Positions 42,624 through 53,759 of a stretch of 64,000 bases of DNA are shown here, in pieces. A model generated the notes under the pieces. It ran no database searches. It saw only the letters and a list, made by a program, of their open reading frames with translations, and had not been told where the DNA came from. A program made the translations under genes and the position numbers. How positions within the stretch are numbered: the first letter of the stretch is position 1; each line of letters opens with the position of its first letter. The DNA is from Amycolatopsis arida (GTDB lineage Bacteria > Actinomycetota > Actinomycetes > Mycobacteriales > Pseudonocardiaceae), in contig NZ_FOWW01000004.1 in NCBI RefSeq assembly GCF_900115565.1, forward strand, positions 434,001-498,000, read 5' to 3'.

Positions 42624-44338
42624 CGGTGACCTCCACCTGCCTGCTCGGCGGCCGTTGGGCCGGTCCGATTCTTGATCGCCAGGTGCTCGGCGGCAAGGTA
42701 GCCGAACACCATGGCCGGTCCGATCGTCGCGCCCGGTCCGGCGTAGGTCCGCCCCATCACCGCGGCGCTGGTGTTGCCCGCCGCGTACAGCCCCTCGATC
42801 ACCGAGCCGTCCTCGCGCAGCACCCTGGCGTGCGGGTCGATCCGCAGACCGCCCTTGGTGCCGAGGTCGCCGGGCACGATGCGGACCGCGTGGAACGGCG
42901 CGACCTCGAGCGGGCCGAGGCTGGGGTTGGGCCGGTTGCGCGGGTCGCCGTAGTAGTGGTCGTAGACGCTGCGACCGCGGCCGAAGTCCTCGTCGACCCC
43001 GGCCCTGGCGAAGCCGTTGAACCGCTCGACGGTCGCGACCAGCGCCTCGGCCGGCACCCCGATCCGCTTGGCCAGCTCGGCCAGCGTGCCGGCCCGTGCC
43101 GCGATCCCGGCGTCGAACCACCGGCTCGGCAGCGGTTGCCGGGGGCCGAGCCCGGTGAACATGTACCGGTTGCGGTAGCGCTGGTCGAACACCAGCCACG
43201 CGGGGAGGTTCTCGGCCGGTCCTTCGCCCGGCCCGTACATCGCGTGCACCGCCTCCACGTACGGCGCGGACTCGTTGACGAACCGCCGCCCGCGGGCGTT
43301 GACGATGAGGCAGCCGGGTCGGGATCGCTCGGCCAGCGCGAACCACGGCCCGCGGGGCAGCGGGATCGACGGCCCCCACCAGGCGTCGTCCATCAGGTCC
43401 ACCGCGGCGCCCAGGTCCATGCCGGCGAGGATCGCGTCGCCGGTGTTGGCCTTCGCGCCGACCGTCCACTCGGTGCCGATCGGCGGGCGCTGGTAGGTCC
43501 CGCGCATCCGCGCGTTCCACTCGAACCCGCCGGCGGCGAGCACCACGCCGCGCCGGGCGCGCAGCAGCGTGCGGCGGCCGTCCCGCTCGACGACCACCCC
43601 GGTGACCCTGCCGTTCTCGTGCTCGCCGTCCCGGTGCAGCTCCACGAGGGGGGTGTTCAGCTCGACCGGCACCCCGGCGCGCAGCAGCCCGGCGCGCAGC
43701 CCCGCGGCCAGCGCCTGGCCGAGCGACAGCAGCCGCCGACCGGTGACCCGGCCGGCCGCCGCGCGCAGGCCGAGACCGGCCATCCGGGTCAGGCCGCGCG
43801 GGTGCCGGGCGAGCAGGCTCAGCCAGCGGAAGTCGGCCTGGGTCATCGGCACGCCCGGGGGGAGCGCGCCGTACGGCGGCTCGAGGTTGGCCAGCTCGGC
43901 GCCGAGCACCCGGCCGTCCAGCGGACGCGGCTCCACCGACCGGCCACCGGGCCGGCCGCCCGGTGCCTCCGGGTGGTAGTCGGCGTAGCCGGGTACCCAG
44001 CGCAGCCGCAGCGGGGTGTGCCGGTGCACCAGGCGCACCACCTCCGGCCCGCGGTCGATGTAGGTGTCCCGCAGCTCGGCGGGCACGACGTCGCCGACGA
44101 TGCTGGCCAGGTAGGTCTTGGCCGCCTCGGGGGTGTCCTCCACCCCGGCCGCCCGCAGCACCTCGTTGCCGGGGATCCAGACACCGCCGCCGGATCGGGC
44201 CGTGGAGCCGCCGAAGCGGGCCGCCTTCTCGATCACCACGACGTCCAGCCCACGCAGGGCGGCGGTGAGCGCGGCGGTCATCCCCGCGGCACCGCTGCCG
44301 ACCACCACCACGTCGACCTCGTCCCGCTGGTCGGCCAT
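42620..44338 (-). CDS. kstD: 3-ketosteroid delta1-dehydrogenase KstD
   Basis: 572 residues. FAD-binding VVVVGSGAAGMTAALTAALRG at the N-terminus, GGSTARSGGGVWIPGN, and the C-terminal AAGNTSAAVMGRTYAGPGATIGPAMVFGYLAAEH with the substrate-site Tyr/Gly typical of KstD. It introduces the C1-C2 double bond into 3-keto-4-ene steroids. The length is normal and the family N-terminus begins at ATG 44338, preceded by GGAGG 5 bases away. First gene of kstD-kshA-hyp-kshB-chsH3, with a KstR-type site 54-67 bp upstream. The intergenic region is shared with a plus-strand KstD-like flavoprotein that has its own site. Confidence 0.95.
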   Translation of the reverse strand: MADQRDEVDVVVVGSGAAGMTAALTAALRGLDVVVIEKAARFGGSTARSGGGVWIPGNEVLRAAGVEDTPEAAKTYLASIVGDVVPAELRDTYIDRGPEVVRLVHRHTPLRLRWVPGYADYHPEAPGGRPGGRSVEPRPLDGRVLGAELANLEPPYGALPPGVPMTQADFRWLSLLARHPRGLTRMAGLGLRAAAGRVTGRRLLSLGQALAAGLRAGLLRAGVPVELNTPLVELHRDGEHENGRVTGVVVERDGRRTLLRARRGVVLAAGGFEWNARMRGTYQRPPIGTEWTVGAKANTGDAILAGMDLGAAVDLMDDAWWGPSIPLPRGPWFALAERSRPGCLIVNARGRRFVNESAPYVEAVHAMYGPGEGPAENLPAWLVFDQRYRNRYMFTGLGPRQPLPSRWFDAGIAARAGTLAELAKRIGVPAEALVATVERFNGFARAGVDEDFGRGRSVYDHYYGDPRNRPNPSLGPLEVAPFHAVRIVPGDLGTKGGLRIDPHARVLREDGSVIEGLYAAGNTSAAVMGRTYAGPGATIGPAMVFGYLAAEHLAIKNRTGPTAAEQAGGGHR

Positions 44339-44391
44339 CGCACCTCCGCTGCTCCCGCGGTCCGTTCCCGCACGGCCGCGCCACCATGATC

Positions 44392-44405
44392 TGAAACCTG
44401 TTACA
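44392..44405 (-). promoter_or_regulatory. KstR box upstream of kstD operon
   Basis: On the minus strand TGTAACAGGTTTCA, core AAC-AG-GTT at 44395-44402; flanked by ACCTG-TTA-CAGGT (44396-44408), a second overlapping palindrome. 54 bp before the kstD ATG. Confidence 0.8.
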
Positions 44406-44448
44406 GGTCTTTCCGTGGCCCGGTCGCCACCTCGTCGTCACCATAGAC

Positions 44449-44462
44449 GAGAACGTGTTTCA
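44449..44462 (+). promoter_or_regulatory. KstR box upstream of the KstD-like flavoprotein gene
   Basis: GAGAACGTGTTTCA, core AAC-GT-GTT at 44452-44459, 17 bp before the GTG at 44480. Together with 44392-44405 it covers both sides of the divergent promoter. Confidence 0.8.
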
Positions 44463-44479
44463 GTTCTAGGGTAACGGTC

Positions 44480-46105
44480 GTGGCTGATCGGGCTGAGGAC
44501 ATGGCGGACGTGATCGTCGTCGGGTTCGGCGCGGCGGGCGCCTGTGCGGCGCTGGAGGCCGCCGAGGCGGGGGCCGACGTGCTGGTGCTGGACCGGTTCG
44601 ACGGCGGAGGGGCCAGCGCGGTCAGCGGTGGTGTCGTCTACGCCGGGGGCGGCACCGACCAGCAGCGCGCGGCCGGTGTCGCCGACACGGTCGAGGACAT
44701 GTACGCCTACCTGGAGCTGGAGGTCGGCGACGTGGTGTCCGCGGAGACCCTGCGCGCGTTCTGCGCCGGCAGCGCGGACATGATCCGCTGGCTGGAGCGC
44801 CACGGTGTGCCGTTCGAGGGCAGCCTGTGCCCGGTCAAGACGTCCTACCCCAACGACGACCACTACCTGTACTACTCCGGCAGCGAGTGCTCCGGGCTGT
44901 TCCGGGGGGTCGCCCGCCCGGCGCCGCGTGGCCACCGGGCGAAGGGGCGGGGTACGTCCGGCACAGTGCTGTTCGGTCGGCTGGCCGCCGCCGCCCGGCG
45001 GCGCGGGGTGCGGGTGCTGCCGCGGACGAGGGCGCTGCGGCTGGTCACCGCCGACGGTGACGCGGTCACCGGGGTGGTGGTCGCGACGCTGCGGGACGCG
45101 CCCCGCCGGGTCCGGACCGCGCACCGGCTGCTCGCCCGCTACGCCACCAAGCCCGGCCTCTACGTGCCGGTGCTGCGCAAGGCGCTGCACCGGCGGGTGG
45201 TGGCGCTGGAGCGGCGGTACGCGCGCGAGGTGACGCTGTCCGCGCGGCGCGGCGTGGTGCTCGCCGCGGGCGGGTTCGTCGCCGACCGGGAGATGCTGCG
45301 CCGGCACGCCCCCGCCTACCGAGGCGGGCTGCCGCTGGGCACGCCGGCCGACGACGGCTCCGGCATCCGGCTGGGCACCGAGGTCGGCGCGGCCACCGCC
45401 GAGCTGGACCGGGTCTCCGCGTGGCGCTTCCTCACCCCGCCGAGCGCGTTTCTCGGCGGGGTCCTGGTGGACGCCGCGGGGCGGCGGGTGATCGACGAGT
45501 CGCGGTACGGCGCGGCGGTCGGGGAGGCGCTGATCACCCGGCACGGCGGCAGGGGCTGGCTGCTCGTCGACGCCCCGATCGTCCGCGCGGCGCGGCGCAC
45601 GGCCCGCGGGGAGAGCCAGTGGTTCCAGTGGTTGCAGGCGCTGTACCTGCTGCGCCGGGGCCGGGTCAGCGACCGCACCCTCGCCGGCGTGGCCCGGCGG
45701 GCGGGCGTCGACCCGGACGGACTGGTGGCGACGGTGACCGCCCACAACGAGGCCGCGGCCACCGGCGCGGTGGACCCCGCGGGCAAGCCCGCCGAGTTCG
45801 TCCGCCCGCTGACCACCCCGCCGTTCTCGCTGATCGACGTGTCGATCCGGCCGAACGTCGGCTACCCGTGCCCGATGCTCACCCTCGGCGGGCTGGTGGT
45901 GGACGAGGGGACCGGGCAGGTCCGGGACACCGAGGACTCCACGATCCCCGGACTCTACGCGGCCGGCCGCTCGGCGGTGGGGATCTGTTCTCGCGCCTAT
46001 GTGAGCGGTCTCTCGCTGGCCGACTGCGTGTTCTCCGGGCGAAGGGCCGGGGCGCACAGTGCCCGGTACAGCCGGCCGGAACTGGTCGAGAAAAGTCCAC
46101 AGTAG
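44480..46105 (+). CDS. KstD-like FAD-dependent steroid dehydrogenase, possibly 4(5alpha)-type
   Basis: 541 residues. FAD site VIVVGFGAAGACAALEAAEAGADVLVLD, GGGASAVSGGVVYAGGG (fumarate reductase/KstD family), VGYPCPMLTLGGLVVDE, and a C-terminus AAGRSAVGICSRAYVSGLSLADCVFSGRRAG that differs from the KstD ending ATIGPAM. That ending resembles the delta4-(5alpha)-3-ketosteroid dehydrogenase branch, which desaturates C4-C5 of 5alpha-steroids, but a delta1-enzyme or reductase with another steroid is possible. Start at GTG 44480; ATG 44501 is also in frame. A KstR box lies 17 bp upstream, so it belongs to the steroid regulon. It is followed by the hsa cluster, which has its own KstR box. Confidence 0.78.
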   Translation: MADRAEDMADVIVVGFGAAGACAALEAAEAGADVLVLDRFDGGGASAVSGGVVYAGGGTDQQRAAGVADTVEDMYAYLELEVGDVVSAETLRAFCAGSADMIRWLERHGVPFEGSLCPVKTSYPNDDHYLYYSGSECSGLFRGVARPAPRGHRAKGRGTSGTVLFGRLAAAARRRGVRVLPRTRALRLVTADGDAVTGVVVATLRDAPRRVRTAHRLLARYATKPGLYVPVLRKALHRRVVALERRYAREVTLSARRGVVLAAGGFVADREMLRRHAPAYRGGLPLGTPADDGSGIRLGTEVGAATAELDRVSAWRFLTPPSAFLGGVLVDAAGRRVIDESRYGAAVGEALITRHGGRGWLLVDAPIVRAARRTARGESQWFQWLQALYLLRRGRVSDRTLAGVARRAGVDPDGLVATVTAHNEAAATGAVDPAGKPAEFVRPLTTPPFSLIDVSIRPNVGYPCPMLTLGGLVVDEGTGQVRDTEDSTIPGLYAAGRSAVGICSRAYVSGLSLADCVFSGRRAGAHSARYSRPELVEKSPQ

Positions 46106-46150
46106 ACGGATCGACGCGGCGCGTTCCGCCTGCGCCGACTCGACAGAAAC

Positions 46151-46164
46151 GAGAACATGTTCTA
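46151..46164 (+). promoter_or_regulatory. KstR box upstream of hsaADCB
   Basis: GAGAACATGTTCTA, core AAC-AT-GTT at 46154-46161; the inner TAGAACATGTTCTC/GAGAACATGTTCTA pair is a near-perfect palindrome, the best site in the window after that of fadE34. 93 bp before the hsaA ATG, inside a 150-bp gap. Confidence 0.88.
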
Positions 46165-46229
46165 GTGTTTCGGTGGCGGCGATCGCGCCGCCGTGGCGGG
46201 GGTGCTCCCTCCGGGCACCGCCGAGTTGA

Positions 46230-49192
<2,963 letters not shown>

Positions 49193-49216
49193 GGTGGCGC
49201 TCGTGAGGTGGCGGGT

Positions 49217-49783
49217 ATGACGGTGGCCGGCACGATCGACGCGGCGCGGTTCCGCGCCGTGCTCGGGCACTTCTGCACCGGGGTCACCGTAATCACCGCG
49301 CACGACGGCACCCGGCCGGTGGGGTTCGCCTGCCAGTCGTTCGCCGCGCTGTCGCTGGACCCACCGCTGGTGCTGTTCTGCCCGGCGCGGACCTCCCGGA
49401 CCTGGCCGATCATCGAGGGGGTCGGGCGGTTCGCGGTGAACGTGCTGGCCGCCGACCAGCGGGCGGTGAGCGGTGTGTTCGGCGCGCGCGGCGAGGACAA
49501 GTTCGCCGCCGTGGCCTGGCGGGCCGCGGCCTCCGGCGCTCCGCTGCTGGACGGCGCGCTGACCTGGCTGGACTGCGCGGTGGAGGCGGTGCACGAGGCC
49601 GGTGACCACTTCGTGGTGGTCGGCAGGGTGCTGGAGCTGGGCGAGATCCGGGACGGGCGGCCGCTGCTGTTCTACCGCGGGCGCTACACCGCGACCGAGT
49701 CCGTACCGGCCGACGGCGACGGGCAGGTGCGCGAGGACCTCGCCGAGCTGCTCACCTGGCCCCGCCCGGACGACTGGTTCTGA
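49217..49783 (+). CDS. hsaB: FMN reductase component HsaB
   Basis: 188 residues, flavin reductase (split-barrel) domain: [59 protein letters not shown], and [13 protein letters not shown]. It supplies reduced FMN to HsaA. ATG 49217 is preceded by GAGGTG in the second copy of a 14-bp duplication (TCGTGAGGTGGCG twice at 49187-49214); GTG 49208 is the alternative start. The normal gene order of the family is hsaA-hsaD-hsaC-hsaB, as here. Confidence 0.93.
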   Translation: MTVAGTIDAARFRAVLGHFCTGVTVITAHDGTRPVGFACQSFAALSLDPPLVLFCPARTSRTWPIIEGVGRFAVNVLAADQRAVSGVFGARGEDKFAAVAWRAAASGAPLLDGALTWLDCAVEAVHEAGDHFVVVGRVLELGEIRDGRPLLFYRGRYTATESVPADGDGQVREDLAELLTWPRPDDWF

Positions 49784-49818
49784 CGGGTGCCGACCGCGGC
49801 GGCGGCTACGATCATCCC

Positions 49819-50568
49819 GTGATGCCGGAGCGGGTGGCGGTGGTGACGGGAGCCGGGTCGGGGATCGGCCGGGCGGTGGCGACGACGTTGCTCACCCGGC
49901 GGTACCGGGTCGTGCTGGCCGGGCGGCGGGAGGGCGCGCTGCGGGAGACGGCCGCCGGCGCGTCCGAGGAGCACTCACTGATCCTGCCGACCGACGTCAC
50001 CGACGCCGCCGCCGTGGCGGCGCTGTTCGAACGGGTCCGGCAGCGGTGGGGCCGGGTCGACCTGCTGGTGAACAACGCCGGGACATTCGGTCCGCGGGGG
50101 GCGGTCGACGAGATCGACCCCGACCAGTGGCGGGCCGTCGTGGAGGTGAACCTCACCGGGATGTTCCTGTGCGCCCACCACGCCGTCCGGCTGATGAAGA
50201 CCCAGGACCCGTCCGGCGGTCGCATCATCAACAACGGCTCGATCTCGGCGCACGCCCCGCGCCCGCGCAGCGTCGCGTACACGGCGACCAAGCACGCGAT
50301 CACCGGGCTGACCAAGTCCATCGCGCTGGACGGGCGGGCGTTCGGCATCGCCTGCGGGCAGATCGACATCGGCAACGCCGCGACCGAGCTGACCGCCGGC
50401 ATCGCCGGTGGCGCCGTCCAGGCCGACGGCAGCGTCCGGCCGGAGCCGACCTTCGACGTCGAGCACGCCGCCCGCGCGGTGCTCTACATGGCGGACCTGC
50501 CGCCCGAGGCCAACGTCCCGTTCCTCACCCTCACCGCCACCGGCATGCCCTACCTCGGCCGCGGCTGA
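49819..50568 (+). CDS. Short-chain dehydrogenase/reductase at the end of the hsa operon
   Basis: 249 residues from GTG 49819 (ATG 49822 also possible). Classical [23 protein letters not shown] (TGxxxGIG), LVNNAGTFG, catalytic INNGSIS Ser, and the YTATK (YxxxK) pair. Starts 35 bp after hsaB on the same strand, so it is probably co-transcribed and may act on a hydroxysteroid or on a ring fragment; the position is the only reason to link it with steroids. Its last 19 bases overlap the convergent fadE33-like gene. Confidence 0.82.
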   Translation: MMPERVAVVTGAGSGIGRAVATTLLTRRYRVVLAGRREGALRETAAGASEEHSLILPTDVTDAAAVAALFERVRQRWGRVDLLVNNAGTFGPRGAVDEIDPDQWRAVVEVNLTGMFLCAHHAVRLMKTQDPSGGRIINNGSISAHAPRPRSVAYTATKHAITGLTKSIALDGRAFGIACGQIDIGNAATELTAGIAGGAVQADGSVRPEPTFDVEHAARAVLYMADLPPEANVPFLTLTATGMPYLGRG

Positions 50569-51629
50569 GCGCACTGGCGGAGCCGAGCGAGGTGCTCGTG
50601 CGGCTGGCCGAGCAGCTGCGCGCTGCCGTGGGCCCGCTTGAGGTACCGGTGCGCGGGGTGCTCCCAGGTGATCCCGATGCCGCCGTGCAGCTGGATCATC
50701 TCCGCGGCGACCGTCGACAGCGCCTCCGAGCAGTGCGCCTTCGCCACCGCCGCCAGCCGGGCCGGGACCGGCTCGGCGTCTCCGGTGCCGCCGCGGGTCA
50801 GCGCGTCGGCGGCGGCGAGGGCGGCCGAGCGGGCGGTCTCGGTGAGCACGTACAGGTCCGCCATCCGGTGCTTGAGCGCCTGGAAGCCGCCGATCGGCCG
50901 GCCGAACTGCTCCCGCTCCTTCGTGTACGCCACGGTGATCTCCAGGGCACCGGCGGCCGCGCCGGCCTGCTCGGCGGCCAGCACCGCGCAGGCCAAATCG
51001 CGCACCCGGGCCAGCGCCGGGCGGACGTCCCCACCCCCCAGCCGCCGGGCCGGCGCGCCGGTGAACGTCACCGTGGCCAGTGGGCGGGTCTCGTCCATGG
51101 TGGCCGTCCGCTCCCGCCGCACCGCCGGCCCCGCCGGGTCGACCTCGTACAGCCCCACCCCGGCGGCATCCCGGGCGACGACCAGCAGGACGTCCGCCCG
51201 GTCGCCGTCCGGCACGTAGTGCGCCGTGCCGGTCACCCCGCCTTCGGACGCCGAGCAGGCCACGGTGGACGGATCCCAGCGGCCCCCTTCCGGCACCCAG
51301 GCCAGCGCCGCGACGGCACGGCCCTCGGCGAGCCCGGGCAGCAGCCGGGCGGCCGCCGCGGTGTCGCCGGCGGCCAGCACCGCGGCCGTGGCCAGCACCG
51401 CCGAGCCGAGGAACGGCCCGCCGACCAGCTCCCGCCCCAACTCCTCGGCCACCACGGCCAGCTCCCGCGGCCCGGCACCGGCGCCGCCGTACTCCTCCGG
51501 GACGGCCAGCCCGGCCACCCCGACCTGCGCGCACAGCGTCTCCCACACGCGCGAACCCTCGGTGCGCCGCAGCACCGCGCGCACCGCCTCGGCCAGCGCG
51601 CGCTGCTCGTCCGTGACCAGGAGCTCCAT
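50550..51629 (-). CDS. fadE33: Acyl-CoA dehydrogenase, FadE33-like
   Basis: 359 residues from ATG 51629, overlapping the stop of the next gene upstream by one base. Acyl-CoA dehydrogenase fold with [48 protein letters not shown], and [22 protein letters not shown]. It is the last gene of fadD3-ech-fadE31-fadE32-fadE33, the KstR2-type unit for rings C/D. Heteromeric pairing with the fadE32-like subunit is expected by analogy with ChsE enzymes. Name given from gene order; the exact reaction is not certain. Confidence 0.8.
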   Translation of the reverse strand: MELLVTDEQRALAEAVRAVLRRTEGSRVWETLCAQVGVAGLAVPEEYGGAGAGPRELAVVAEELGRELVGGPFLGSAVLATAAVLAAGDTAAAARLLPGLAEGRAVAALAWVPEGGRWDPSTVACSASEGGVTGTAHYVPDGDRADVLLVVARDAAGVGLYEVDPAGPAVRRERTATMDETRPLATVTFTGAPARRLGGGDVRPALARVRDLACAVLAAEQAGAAAGALEITVAYTKEREQFGRPIGGFQALKHRMADLYVLTETARSAALAAADALTRGGTGDAEPVPARLAAVAKAHCSEALSTVAAEMIQLHGGIGITWEHPAHRYLKRAHGSAQLLGQPHEHLARLRQCAQPRPR

Positions 51630-52612
51630 CAGCCGGCCCGCCCCGCGCCGGCGGCGTCGAGCACCCGGCGGCGGTGCACGGCGGCCGTGCCCCAGGCCCC
51701 GACCAGCGCCCGCACCTTGGTCAGCCACAGCCCGAGCGGGTGCTCCAGGGTGTACCCGATCGCGCCGTGCACCTGCAGCCCGGTGCGCGCGGCCAGGTAC
51801 GCCGCGTCGCCGGCGGCGACCTTCGCGGCGGCCACGTCCCTGGCCGCGTCCGGGGTCGGGCCCGCCAGTGCCACCGCCGCGCCGTACACCAGCGGCCGGG
51901 CCAGCTCCAGCCGGGTCACCACGTCGGCGAGCAGGTGCTTGACCGCCTGGAACTGGCCGATCTCCCGGCCGTACTGCCGGCGCTGCCGCGCGTAGGCCAC
52001 GCTGGTGTCGAGCAGCCACTGGCCGGCGCCGAGCAGCTGGGCCGCCGTCGCCAGCGCGCCGAGCGCGAAGGCCCGCTCGGCGTCGGCCACCTCGCCCAGT
52101 ACGGCACCGGGCTCGGCCACCCGCAGCCGTCGCGCGGGGTCCACGGAGGACAGTGCGGCGCCGGGGGAGAACGCGCGCAGCCGGGTCCCGTCCACCAGGA
52201 CCCGCACCTTGGCCACGTCGGCGTCCAGCGCGTGGGGCACGTGCGGCGGCAGCACGACCGAGGCCCGCGTGTCGCCGATGGCCACGCCGGGCAGCCACCG
52301 CTCGGCGAGCTCACCGGCCACCAGCGCGGGCAGCACCGCCGTGCTGTCCACCCACGGCCCGGGCACGGCGTGATGGCCCAGCCGCTCGAACGCCACCACC
52401 AGGTCGACCGGCGAGGCGCCGAGCCCGCCCCACCGTTCCGGCACCGCCAGCGCCGGCACCCCGACCTCGGCCAGCGCCCGCCACACCCGCAAACCGGGCG
52501 CGGTGTCGCCGGTCGCCCAGGCCCGCACCGCGGCCGGAGTGTCCAGAGTAGAAAGGAGGTCGGTGAGGCTCGCGGCGAACTGCCGCTGCTCGGTCGACAG
52601 CGTGAACCTCAT
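51629..52612 (-). CDS. fadE32: Acyl-CoA dehydrogenase, FadE32-like
   Basis: 327 residues from ATG 52612 (4-base overlap with the fadE31-like gene). Shorter and more degenerate acyl-CoA dehydrogenase: VPALAVPERWGGLGASPVDLVVAFE, RRQYGREIGQFQAVKHLLADVV, and LQVHGAIGYTLEHPLGLW. The active-site and FAD loops are less conserved, as in the non-catalytic partner of alpha2beta2 steroid dehydrogenases. Ring C/D catabolism via the fadD3 unit is inferred from order and KstR2 context. Confidence 0.78.
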   Translation of the reverse strand: MRFTLSTEQRQFAASLTDLLSTLDTPAAVRAWATGDTAPGLRVWRALAEVGVPALAVPERWGGLGASPVDLVVAFERLGHHAVPGPWVDSTAVLPALVAGELAERWLPGVAIGDTRASVVLPPHVPHALDADVAKVRVLVDGTRLRAFSPGAALSSVDPARRLRVAEPGAVLGEVADAERAFALGALATAAQLLGAGQWLLDTSVAYARQRRQYGREIGQFQAVKHLLADVVTRLELARPLVYGAAVALAGPTPDAARDVAAAKVAAGDAAYLAARTGLQVHGAIGYTLEHPLGLWLTKVRALVGAWGTAAVHRRRVLDAAGAGRAG

Positions 52613-53754
52613 CGCGGCCCCCTGGGCAGCCCGAGCAACCGCTCGGCCACGGTGGTGCGCTGGATCTGGTCGGTACCGCCGTAGATCGGGCCGGCCAGCG
52701 CGAACAGCCACCCGTCCACCCAGCCGTCCGCGCCGCGCAGCTCCCCGGTCGGGCCGAGCAGGTCGAGCGCGGTCTCGTGCAGGTCGACGTCCAACCTGGA
52801 CCAGAAGAGCTTGGCCACGCTCGACTCGGGGCCCAGCGTGCCGCCCTCGGCCAGCCTGGTCACCGTGCCGACCGTGTGCAGCTGGTAGGCCCGCGCGGCG
52901 ATCCACGCGTCGGCCACCCGCTCGGCCAGCGCCGTGTCCGCGGGGTCGCCCACCCGGCGCCACTCCCGCACCAGCCGGTCGGCGGCGGCGAGGAACCGGC
53001 CCGGGCTGCGCAGCGACACCCCGCGCTCGTTGTTCGCGGTGGTCATCGCGATCCGCCAGCCCTCGCCCGGCGTGCCGATGACGTCGGCGTCGGGCACGAA
53101 CACCTCGTCCAGGAAGATCTCGGCGAAGCCCGGCTCACCGTCGAGTTGCGCGATCGGCCGCACCCGCACGCCGTCCGCGCGCAGGTCAACCATCACGTAG
53201 ATCAGTCCTCGATGCCGTTCGCTGCCGGGATCGCAGCGGAACAGGCCGAAGGCCCGGTCGGCGAACGCGGCCCGCGAGCTCCACGTCTTCTGCCCGGACA
53301 GCAGCCAGCCGCCGTCGACCCTGGTCGCCGTGCTGCGCAGCGCGGCGAGGTCGCTGCCGGCCTCGGGCTCCGACCACGCCTGCGCCCAGATCTGCTCGCC
53401 GCGCGCCATCGGCGGCAGCACCCTGCTCCGCTGCTCGGGTGTGCCGTGCGCGAACAGCGTCGGCGCCAGCATGGCGATGCCGTTCTGGCTCACCCGTCCC
53501 GGCGCGCCCGCCGCGTAGTACTCCTCCTCGAACAGCACCCACTCCAGCAGGCCGGCGTCCCGGCCGCCGTACTCGCGCGGCCAGGACACCGCCGACAGCC
53601 GTGCCTCGCCCAGCGTCCGCTCCCACTCCCGGTGCTGGGCGAAGCCCTCGGCGGTGTCGAACGACGCCAGCGGCCGACGTGGCACGTGCTCGGCCAGCCA
53701 GGCCCGCACCTCGTCGCGGAACGCCCGCGCCGACTCGTCGAGCTCGAGGTCCAT
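52609..53754 (-). CDS. fadE31: Acyl-CoA dehydrogenase, FadE31-like
   Basis: 381 residues. Complete acyl-CoA dehydrogenase: SWPREYGGRDAGLLEWVLFEEEYYAAGAP, WSEPEAGSDLAALRSTATRV, LSGQKTWSSRAAFADRAFGLFRCD, ANNERGVSLRSPGRF, and GPIYGGTDQIQRTTVAERLLGLP. The end overlaps the fadE32-like gene (ATGA) and the start is 5 bp after ech. In mycobacteria fadE31-fadE32-fadE33 follow fadD3 directly; here an enoyl-CoA hydratase gene is between. Substrate expected among ring C/D CoA intermediates. Confidence 0.82.
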   Translation of the reverse strand: MDLELDESARAFRDEVRAWLAEHVPRRPLASFDTAEGFAQHREWERTLGEARLSAVSWPREYGGRDAGLLEWVLFEEEYYAAGAPGRVSQNGIAMLAPTLFAHGTPEQRSRVLPPMARGEQIWAQAWSEPEAGSDLAALRSTATRVDGGWLLSGQKTWSSRAAFADRAFGLFRCDPGSERHRGLIYVMVDLRADGVRVRPIAQLDGEPGFAEIFLDEVFVPDADVIGTPGEGWRIAMTTANNERGVSLRSPGRFLAAADRLVREWRRVGDPADTALAERVADAWIAARAYQLHTVGTVTRLAEGGTLGPESSVAKLFWSRLDVDLHETALDLLGPTGELRGADGWVDGWLFALAGPIYGGTDQIQRTTVAERLLGLPRGPR

Positions 53755-53759
53755 GCTGG

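Noticed and set aside
42626-44389. 587-codon plus-strand frame opposite kstD
   Set aside because: Antisense to a recognised enzyme, composition typical of shadow frames (His, Gly, Arg, Gln), no supported start.
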